The translations under genes were made by a program, and so were the position numbers. This document shows positions 7,187 to 13,328 of a DNA stretch of 13,328 bases, piece by piece (positions within the stretch are counted from its first letter, which is position 1; every line of letters begins with the position of its first letter). Under the pieces are notes generated by a model. That model was not told the DNA's origin. It saw only the letters and a list, made by a program, of their open reading frames with translations, and made no database searches. The DNA comes from a bacterium (GTDB lineage Bacteria > UBA9089 > UBA9088), in NCBI GenBank assembly GCA_003498085.1, contig DNCM01000045.1, positions 1-13,328 on the forward strand, written 5' to 3'.

Positions 7187-10100
7187 ATGGCCCTTTATGC
7201 GAAGATAAGGATTTTACCGCCAAAAGAGGGGGGGGGACCGCCAAGATTTATTGATATTATTGAGTGTCTAAAAAAAAGAGGTATAGTTTACGGAATAAAT
7301 GAGAAGGTAATAAGAAAGGCAATAATAGAAAAAAATTACAATACTCCTGTTCTTGTTGCGAAAGGGAAACCAGGAGAAAGAGGAAGTCCTGCAGAATGGC
7401 TTTATAAGTTTGAAGAAAAAAATGTAGAGGTAATTCCTGGTCAAATTCTTGCAATAAAGTTACCCCCTACCATTGGTAATAATGGAATATCTGTATATGG
7501 AGAGGCAATAAATGGTATTCTAGGCGATGATTTTGATATTATCTCTGGGACAAATACATATCTTTCTCCTGATGGAAGAATTTTATATGCAACCTCTTAT
7601 GGAGAGGTAGTTTGGACAGAGAATAGATGTGATGTTGAAAAGGTTTTGAAAATTGAAGGAAACCTTTCTGAAACAATTGAATTTGACGGAAAGGTTATAG
7701 TTACAGGAAGCATCCAAGAAGGTATTTCTGTAAAGGCGGGTGATATAACAGTTCGGGGTAATGTCCAAAAAGGAGCAAAGCTAGAGGCAACAAGAACCAT
7801 CGAGATAGATGGGGATATTATGGGTGAAAAAGAAAAAGAGTGCACCATAAGTGCTGGACATGATATCATAGCAAGTTCTGCATCTTATGCAAACCTCAAT
7901 ACAGGAGGTTCTATTATTATAAGTACAGGTCTTTTATACTCAAAGGTAGATGCGAAGAAGATTGTCGTAATAGGAAGAAAAGGGATTGTTATGTCGTCAA
8001 AAACACCCCTGCCTCCCATATTTTCTCTTCCTGTTGTTATAACAAAAGGTGTAAAGGGTGTTGTTGGTAGTAATATTTATTCAGAAGAAGGTGTCTTTTC
8101 TGAAGTAATAGGCTCTCCTATGCACGAAAAGACCGAGATAAATGTAAAAAGTGGTGGATTTGTCTCATCAAATTCAATATATCCAAAAACAAGGATTACG
8201 ATTGGCAATAAATTTATTGAAATAAATAAACTGCTTGAAAATATAGAGCTTCGTGAAGAAAAGGGACAGATAGTTCAAGTCCCTTATACTCCAAAAGAAA
8301 TAAGCTTAACACAAAAGGAAGCTTGTAAACAGCCAGCTTCGTTAGAATTTCCGCCATCTATAATCGTCAAAGACAAAGAAGAGGGAAAAAAATTTCTTGG
8401 AGTAGAAGATATAGATACGATTTCTATAGAAACTCATGAAAAAGTTTTATTTTTATGTTTTCCATATGGGACTGATGGTCCCTGGAATGCTATTAAAGAA
8501 GAGCTTGATGGAAAAAGAAAAAAGGAAGAAGAGAGACCAGATGAGATAATAGTAGACAACCTTCCTGAGGGATTTTTTATTACAGTAAAAAGGGGTGGAA
8601 TAAGGGGAAGGAAGATAACATTGGATGATGCAAAGAATCTACTTGAGGAATTCTTCGATATAGATGAAGATGTTCTTGTTGATGCAATTAACAAAAAAAC
8701 TGGCATACCAACGAAGATAGCACCTCGCCAATACATACCAGAGCTTGACGGAAAAATAACGATAAGGACAGAAGAGAATAAATATGCATATTTGTCTTTA
8801 TCAACACCAAACCCAAATTTTGGAAGGCCGATAAGGGGAAGGATAATAATAAGGGAGTTTGAGAAAGCAAAGATTGCTCACGGCATAGACAAAGAGATAA
8901 TAAAAAGATTTCTTAAAAACCCTGTCTATAACAAAGAGATAAAGATTGCAAGTTTTACTCCACCGACAAAAGGTGATCCTGCAAAATTTATATACCAGTT
9001 TGGAAAAAAAGACGATAGGGAGGTAAGAAAAGAGGATATGGTTGAAGTAATAGATGGTCAAATCATTGCAATAAAACTACCTCCTTCTTTGGGAAAACCA
9101 GGAATATCTATCTTTGGAGAAGAGATTCCACCATTACCTGGCGATGATTTAGGGATAACCGCTGGTATGAATACATGGCTTAAAGATAATATTTTATATT
9201 CAACTGCGAGGGGTGAGGTATCGTGGATTGGAAATAGATGCGATGTTGAAAGGGTCTTAAGAATTGATGGAGATCTTTCTGAAACACTTGAATTTGATGG
9301 AAAAGTTATAGTTTCTGGAAGTATTCAAGAGGGTGTTTTTGTAAAGGCATCCGATATAACAATTCTTGGTAATGTTCAAAAAGGAGTAAGGTTAGAGGCA
9401 ACTGGAACTGTTGAAGTAAATGGAGATATTATAGGTGAGAAGGAAAGTGAGTGCGTCATAACTGCTGGGTATGATATCATAGCAGGTTCTGCTTCTTATA
9501 CAAGCCTTAATGCAGGGGCTTCTGTTATTGTAAATACAGGCCTTTTATATTCAAAGGTAAGCACAGAGAAGGTTGCTGTGATAGGGAGGAAAGGGATTAT
9601 TATGTCATCAAAAACACCCCTGCCTCCTATATTTTCCCTTCCCGTTGTTATAACAAAAGGTGTAAAAGGTATCATTGGTGGAAATATCTATTCAAAAGAA
9701 GGTATATGTTCTGAAACGATTGGTTCTCCCATGCATGAGAAGACAGAGGTAAGTGTAGATAGTGGTGGATTTGTCTCATCGAATGGATATATATATCCAA
9801 AAACAAAAATTACAATTGGGAAGACATTCCTTGATATAAAAAAAGCCATTGAAAATATTCTATTAAAAGAAGAAAGGGGGGCACTTGTTCAATATCCATA
9901 TAAACCAATGGAGATTGAGCTATCATACCCTAAGTCCGAGCAAAAAATTCCAAAATCCCCTCCATCAATACTTGTAGATAATAAAGAGAAGGCAAAGGAA
10001 TTACTTGGAATAGAAGAGATGGATGCGATTCCTATAGTAGTTGATAAGAAAATCCTATTTCTATGCTTTCCATATGGAGTTGATGGTCCTTGGAATGATA

Positions 10101-13100
10101 TTAAAGAAGAACTTGATAAAAAAAGAAAAAAGGAAGAAGAGATACCAGATGAGATCAATATAGATAATCTCCCTGAGGGACTTTTTATTACAGTAAAAAG
10201 AGGTGGGATAAGGGGAAAGAGGATAACATTGGATGATACAAAGGATCTACTTGAGGAGTTCTTTGATATAGACGAGAATATTCTTACCGATGCAATCAAT
10301 AAAAAAACTGGTATCACAACAAAGATAGCACCTCGTCAATACATACCAGAACTCGACGGAAAAATAACGATAAGGACAGAAGAGAATAAATATGCATATT
10401 TGTCCCTATCAACACCAAACCCAAATTTTGGAAGGCCGGTAAAGGGAAGAATAATTATAAGGGAGCTTAAGAAAGCAGGAATTACTCATGGCATAGATAA
10501 AGAAGCTATAAAAGGATTCCTCAGAAACCTTGTTTATAATAAAGAGATAAAGATTGCAAGCTTTACTTCACCAACAAAAGGAAATTTTGCAAGATTTGTA
10601 TACCAGTTTGGAAGAAGAGACGATAAAGAGATAAAAAAAGAGGATACGCTTGAAACTTTAGAAGGCCAGGTCCTTGCCATAAAACTACCTTCAGAAGTAG
10701 GTGAAGGAGGAATATCAATCTTTGGAGAGGAAATACCTGGGATGCCTGGCGATGATTTTGAAATAATTCCTGGCATAAACACATATCTTTCCACTGACAA
10801 GAGGGTTTTATATGCAGGAGCAAAGGGAGAGGCAACTTGGACAGGAACTAGATGCGATGTTGAGATGGTTTTAAGAATTGAACAAGACCTTTCAGAAAAT
10901 GTTGAATTCGATGGAAAGATCGTAGTATCTGGTGATGTAAAAGAGAGGACATCTGTATATGCAAAGGGCGATATAGTCATACATGGTAAAGTTGAAAAAG
11001 GCGTAGAACTTATTTCAGATGGAAGCGTTTATGTTGATAAAGGGATATTTGGCGAGAAGGATGATGAGGTAATTATAAAGGCAGATGGTGATGTTGTTGT
11101 TGAGTCATGTATAAGGGCAAATATCGATGCTCGTTTTTCCCTTTTGGTTCATGTATCTATAGTAGATTGCTGGGTGAAGACAAAAAAGATTTTTGTTTCT
11201 GGAAGAAAAGGAATCATTATGAGTAAAGGAGAAGTTCCTCCTCCTATTTTTAATATCCCTGTTGCTATTGCAAAGGGCCAGAGGATTCTTGGTGGAGGCG
11301 TGATATTTGCGGAGGATGAGATTGAAATAGAGGAAGTTGGTTCACCAGAGAGGATATATACAGAGCTTAAGACAAGTGAACATGGAAAGATATCCGTATC
11401 GGGAACGATATTCCCTGGGACAAGGATTACAATGGGAAAGAGAACGCTTGAGATGAGGAAGCCATTGGTTGGAACAACATTTAAATATAAAGAAGGAGAT
11501 ATACTTTCGCTTCCCTATGAACCTTGTATTGTTCATATGGTAAAAAGAGAGGCTCCTCAAAAAAAGATGAAGATTGAACCACCTGCATCTATTGTTGTGA
11601 CAAACAAAAGCCTCCTTGATGCTATATCAGAGGCATCAGAGCTTCTTCGTATATCAGAGGAGAAAGTAGAGTTTGCTCTTCTTTTGGAAGAGAAACCGAA
11701 TAAAACGATAAGGGTTTATCCAAGAGGTATGTTTGGACCATGGAGCGAGGGATGGTATGAAACCTATGGCGAAGACAGAGATGGCCATTTTTCATTCGAC
11801 AATCGTGCAGATGGTATATACCTTGTTATTCATCCACCATATGGGGAAGGGAAGCACGTAGATTTTTTGGCTGTAAAGAAGGACATTGAAGATCATAAGT
11901 TTGTCGATATCGACATGGAAAAGATATTTGAATTATTCAAAGAAATTGAAGAGAAAAAAGAGAAGAAAGAGTGTGTTTTAAAAATAGGGCCAAGGCAGTA
12001 TCTTTCTGATGTCTCAACAATAATTAAGGTAAGAAAAACACCCGAAGAAAAGGGAGAAATAATTTTTTATCCGCCAAGGGTAGGTGGAATGCTCATTGAT
12101 ATAGAAGAGGTTATGAAATATATAAATAGCGAAGGGATAGTTGCTGGAATAAATGAGGATATAGTAAAAAAATCTTTGGCAGAAGGAAGGTTTAAAGAGC
12201 CAATCATTTTTGCAGAACCCATCCTACCAACACCAGGAAAAGATGCCTTTCTTGAATACAAAATAAATAGGGAAGGAAAAATTATAAATGTAAAGAAGGG
12301 AGATGTTTTGGTTGTAAAACATCCTTCAGCTCCTGGAGGGTCTGGAGTAAAGATAACAGGAGAGGAGATTCCTCCTCCACCTCCAAAGGATATTAACCTT
12401 CCGTCTGGAAAAAATACGGTTGTTTCTCAAGACGGTCTTTTATTACTTGCAGGATGCAATGGAATGGCTGTTATCCATGAAACAAGAATAGATATTGAGA
12501 CTACCTATGAGGTGAAAGGTGATGTTGATGCAAGCGTTGGAAATATAGATTTTATAGGAAATATTATTATTTCTGGCTCAATTAGGGAAGGGTTTAGTGT
12601 TATAGCGGGTGGCAATGCTAGTATTGGTGATGGAATGGATGGCGGGATTGTCAAAGCAGGAGGAGATGTTAATATTGCAAGGGGAATAAGAAAGGGAAAT
12701 GTTTCTGGAGAAAAGATATCTTGTGGATTTATAGAGAATTCTTATGTCTCTGGTTCTGCGATAACAGTAAAGGATTATGTTCTTCATAGTGAAGTCTTAT
12801 CGAATGATGTTATATATGCAAAGAAGATAATTGGAGGAAGGTCTTTTTGTATGAATAAGATAGAAGCAGAAGAGATAGGAGGGAAAAAGGGGACAAATAC
12901 ATATCTTTTTCTTGGAAGAAAACCAGATGTGATGCACGCTTTGGATGATATTATGAAAAATCTCGATTTCGAAAAAAACAATCTTGAAAGGATAGTTCTT
13001 GATATGAAAAATATTGATACATTAACACAAGAAAAAAAAGAAGAGGTTTTAAAGAACTATGAAGATACAAAGAAGAAAGTAGAGGTTCTTTTGGACGAAT

Positions 13101-13273
13101 TAAAAAGATTACAGGATGAACCAAGTAATGAAAATGCAAGAGCTATATGCAAAAAAAGTGTTTATTCTGGTGTTGATGTTTTTATTCTAAAAGGAAAGTT
13201 TTTTGTCCTTTCTGATTCTGGTCCTGCTTGTTTCAAGTTAGAAGGAGATACGGTTGTTAAATTAGATTATTGA
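7187..13273 (+). CDS. Giant four-module FapA/DUF342-family polymer-like beta-helix protein
   Basis: This 2028-residue protein consists of four tandem FapA (DUF342) modules beginning at about residues 2, 532, 1068 and 1623. Ordinary family members have one module and roughly 450-650 residues. Each module has an N-terminal domain (YGINEKVIRKAI, then GQILAIKLPP and GDDFDI) and a glycine-rich repetitive part such as GNVQKGAKLEA, expected to fold as a right-handed beta-helix like bactofilins. Linkers near 389-530, 925-1066 and 1465-1622 carry a Jag_N-like segment, clearest as AISEASELLRISEEKVEF in the third, plus a second FapA-type domain. Module 4 is closest to canonical FapA and ends with a coiled-coil (about 1918-1985). 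No signal peptide or membrane helix is seen, so it is probably cytoplasmic. FapA of Vibrio vulnificus acts in polar flagellar assembly; no flagellar gene is nearby, so the function here is unknown. The ATG at 7187 is forced by an in-frame TAA at 7172-7174 and by the absence of other early methionines. Confidence 0.9.
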   Translation: MALYAKIRILPPKEGGGPPRFIDIIECLKKRGIVYGINEKVIRKAIIEKNYNTPVLVAKGKPGERGSPAEWLYKFEEKNVEVIPGQILAIKLPPTIGNNGISVYGEAINGILGDDFDIISGTNTYLSPDGRILYATSYGEVVWTENRCDVEKVLKIEGNLSETIEFDGKVIVTGSIQEGISVKAGDITVRGNVQKGAKLEATRTIEIDGDIMGEKEKECTISAGHDIIASSASYANLNTGGSIIISTGLLYSKVDAKKIVVIGRKGIVMSSKTPLPPIFSLPVVITKGVKGVVGSNIYSEEGVFSEVIGSPMHEKTEINVKSGGFVSSNSIYPKTRITIGNKFIEINKLLENIELREEKGQIVQVPYTPKEISLTQKEACKQPASLEFPPSIIVKDKEEGKKFLGVEDIDTISIETHEKVLFLCFPYGTDGPWNAIKEELDGKRKKEEERPDEIIVDNLPEGFFITVKRGGIRGRKITLDDAKNLLEEFFDIDEDVLVDAINKKTGIPTKIAPRQYIPELDGKITIRTEENKYAYLSLSTPNPNFGRPIRGRIIIREFEKAKIAHGIDKEIIKRFLKNPVYNKEIKIASFTPPTKGDPAKFIYQFGKKDDREVRKEDMVEVIDGQIIAIKLPPSLGKPGISIFGEEIPPLPGDDLGITAGMNTWLKDNILYSTARGEVSWIGNRCDVERVLRIDGDLSETLEFDGKVIVSGSIQEGVFVKASDITILGNVQKGVRLEATGTVEVNGDIIGEKESECVITAGYDIIAGSASYTSLNAGASVIVNTGLLYSKVSTEKVAVIGRKGIIMSSKTPLPPIFSLPVVITKGVKGIIGGNIYSKEGICSETIGSPMHEKTEVSVDSGGFVSSNGYIYPKTKITIGKTFLDIKKAIENILLKEERGALVQYPYKPMEIELSYPKSEQKIPKSPPSILVDNKEKAKELLGIEEMDAIPIVVDKKILFLCFPYGVDGPWNDIKEELDKKRKKEEEIPDEINIDNLPEGLFITVKRGGIRGKRITLDDTKDLLEEFFDIDENILTDAINKKTGITTKIAPRQYIPELDGKITIRTEENKYAYLSLSTPNPNFGRPVKGRIIIRELKKAGITHGIDKEAIKGFLRNLVYNKEIKIASFTSPTKGNFARFVYQFGRRDDKEIKKEDTLETLEGQVLAIKLPSEVGEGGISIFGEEIPGMPGDDFEIIPGINTYLSTDKRVLYAGAKGEATWTGTRCDVEMVLRIEQDLSENVEFDGKIVVSGDVKERTSVYAKGDIVIHGKVEKGVELISDGSVYVDKGIFGEKDDEVIIKADGDVVVESCIRANIDARFSLLVHVSIVDCWVKTKKIFVSGRKGIIMSKGEVPPPIFNIPVAIAKGQRILGGGVIFAEDEIEIEEVGSPERIYTELKTSEHGKISVSGTIFPGTRITMGKRTLEMRKPLVGTTFKYKEGDILSLPYEPCIVHMVKREAPQKKMKIEPPASIVVTNKSLLDAISEASELLRISEEKVEFALLLEEKPNKTIRVYPRGMFGPWSEGWYETYGEDRDGHFSFDNRADGIYLVIHPPYGEGKHVDFLAVKKDIEDHKFVDIDMEKIFELFKEIEEKKEKKECVLKIGPRQYLSDVSTIIKVRKTPEEKGEIIFYPPRVGGMLIDIEEVMKYINSEGIVAGINEDIVKKSLAEGRFKEPIIFAEPILPTPGKDAFLEYKINREGKIINVKKGDVLVVKHPSAPGGSGVKITGEEIPPPPPKDINLPSGKNTVVSQDGLLLLAGCNGMAVIHETRIDIETTYEVKGDVDASVGNIDFIGNIIISGSIREGFSVIAGGNASIGDGMDGGIVKAGGDVNIARGIRKGNVSGEKISCGFIENSYVSGSAITVKDYVLHSEVLSNDVIYAKKIIGGRSFCMNKIEAEEIGGKKGTNTYLFLGRKPDVMHALDDIMKNLDFEKNNLERIVLDMKNIDTLTQEKKEEVLKNYEDTKKKVEVLLDELKRLQDEPSNENARAICKKSVYSGVDVFILKGKFFVLSDSGPACFKLEGDTVVKLDY
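7190..8779 (+). repeat. FapA tandem module 1 with following linker
   Basis: This is the first in-gene repeat unit, about 530 codons. It starts directly at LYAKIRILPP, without the Jag_N-like and second FapA-type domains that precede modules 2-4. It shares long protein blocks with module 2, for example RKGIVMSSKTPLPPIFSLP and SPMHEKTE. The period measured at the NRCDVE motif is 1611 bp to module 2. Nucleotide differences in these blocks are mostly at third codon positions. Confidence 0.85.
7228..7236 (+). repeat. G9 homopolymer tract near the 5' end of the giant fapA-like gene
   Basis: Nine consecutive G residues encode the KEGGGPP stretch at codons 14-17 or so. Elsewhere in this AT-rich window the longest G runs I saw are six. 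One extra G would bring a TGA within about ten codons, and one fewer G a TAA within about fifteen. The tract could therefore act as an on-off slippage switch, although assembly or sequencing length error is also possible. Confidence 0.85.
8780..10387 (+). repeat. FapA tandem module 2 with following linker
   Basis: This second unit starts at KYAYLSLSTPNPNFGRP and is 1608 bp to the same motif in module 3. It is the closest match to module 1 over the beta-helix part, and its linker is nearly the same as linker 1 (FLCFPYG-DGPWN-IKEELD, then GFFITVKRGGIRG or GLFITVKRGGIRG). Confidence 0.85.
10388..12052 (+). repeat. FapA tandem module 3 with following linker
   Basis: The unit opens almost identically to module 2, then diverges. 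The beta-helix keeps RCDVE, FDGKIVVSG and RKGIIMSKGEVPPPIF but is clearly less similar than modules 1 and 2 are to each other. Its linker differs most and carries the most recognisable Jag_N-like sequence. It is thus a mosaic, with a young front and an older back. Confidence 0.8.
12053..13273 (+). repeat. FapA module 4, canonical C-terminal module
   Basis: This last unit (GEIIFYPPRVGGMLIDIEEV onward) most resembles ordinary single-module FapA: VGNIDFIGNIIISGSIREGF, GGIVKAGGDVNIARGI, a glycine-rich helix, a coiled-coil segment and a short C-terminal domain. It lacks the proline-rich PPIF insertion of modules 1-3. It probably represents the ancestral gene from which the upstream modules were added. 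Confidence 0.8.
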
Positions 13274-13328
13274 TGGCAAATTTTCCTGTAAAAATGGGAT
13301 TTTTATGTCGGTTCCCAAGTTCTACTCT
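13273..13328 (+). CDS. Possible start of a further gene, cut by the window end
   Basis: An ATG at 13273-13275 overlaps the preceding TGA stop as TGATG, a common sign of translational coupling. It opens a frame reading MANFPVKMGFLCRFPSST to the window edge with no stop. Only 18 codons are visible and none matches a family I recognise. No Shine-Dalgarno is close; AAGGAG lies about 25 nt upstream. It could equally be untranslated trailer. Confidence 0.35.
   Translation, partial: MANFPVKMGFLCRFPSST

Noticed and set aside
10534..10980. Long minus-strand open frames inside the giant gene (also 9889-10317, 8434-8736, 2132-2572 inside murE)
   Set aside because: They lie fully opposite well-supported conserved coding sequence and give serine/phenylalanine/leucine-rich translations typical of antisense shadows.
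7187..13273. Giant gene as an adhesin, hemagglutinin or secreted repeat protein
   Set aside because: There is no signal peptide, membrane helix, LPXTG-type or secretion domain, and the modules carry FapA-family motifs rather than adhesin repeats.
13289..13305. Perfect inverted repeat TAAAAAT-GGG-ATTTTTA as a terminator for the giant gene
   Set aside because: The stem is only A-T pairs with a 3-nt loop and no T run after it, so it would be too unstable; such palindromes are expected by chance in AT-rich DNA.
1..13328. tRNA or rRNA genes, CRISPR arrays, insertion sequences, riboswitches
   Set aside because: I looked for tRNA-like cloverleaf arms, short regularly spaced repeats, transposase motifs and terminal inverted repeats and saw none. 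The only large repeats are the in-frame FapA modules.

Overview
The window is AT-rich DNA (roughly one third G+C by eye) with densely packed plus-strand genes. It carries most of a bacterial division and cell wall (dcw) cluster, followed by one very large FapA/DUF342-family gene. MurE has the DNPR motif typical of meso-diaminopimelate-adding enzymes, so the peptidoglycan is probably the DAP type. I cannot name the organism. Low G+C, AGG/AGA-rich arginine usage and a giant FapA beside a reduced dcw cluster suggest an uncultured bacterial lineage, but that is inference.

Layout. Positions 1-289 hold the decayed 3' part of a chorismate-utilising gene (trpE/pabB family) with a frameshift and an internal deletion. 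Positions 290-445 contain no intact gene, only a possible scrap of a Fic-like coding sequence. A strong promoter (TTGACA-N17-TAAAAT, 446-474) overlaps four TGG direct repeats at exact 10-bp spacing (464-496) that look like the MraZ operator. From 493 to 7107 there is one tight operon, mraZ-rsmH-ftsL-murE-mraY-murD-ftsW, with overlapping or nearly touching genes. ftsI and murF are missing from their usual places, and murG/murC do not follow ftsW. A short hairpin with a T run on the ftsW stop codon looks like an intrinsic terminator. A second promoter-like sequence (7140-7169) then precedes a 2028-residue protein built from four tandem FapA modules (7187-13273). A short open frame starts on its stop codon and runs off the window end.

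How the genes work together. MraZ is the cluster's DNA-binding regulator and RsmH methylates 16S rRNA. MurE, MraY and MurD make or use the UDP-MurNAc peptide precursor. FtsL and FtsW belong to the division-site complex, FtsW being the SEDS glycan polymerase. FapA proteins are polymer-like beta-helix proteins linked elsewhere to flagellar assembly. A role for this giant version in cell-surface or division architecture is only a guess from its position. The most unusual points are the fourfold FapA architecture, its near-start G9 tract that could switch expression by slippage, and the clear MraZ-box array.
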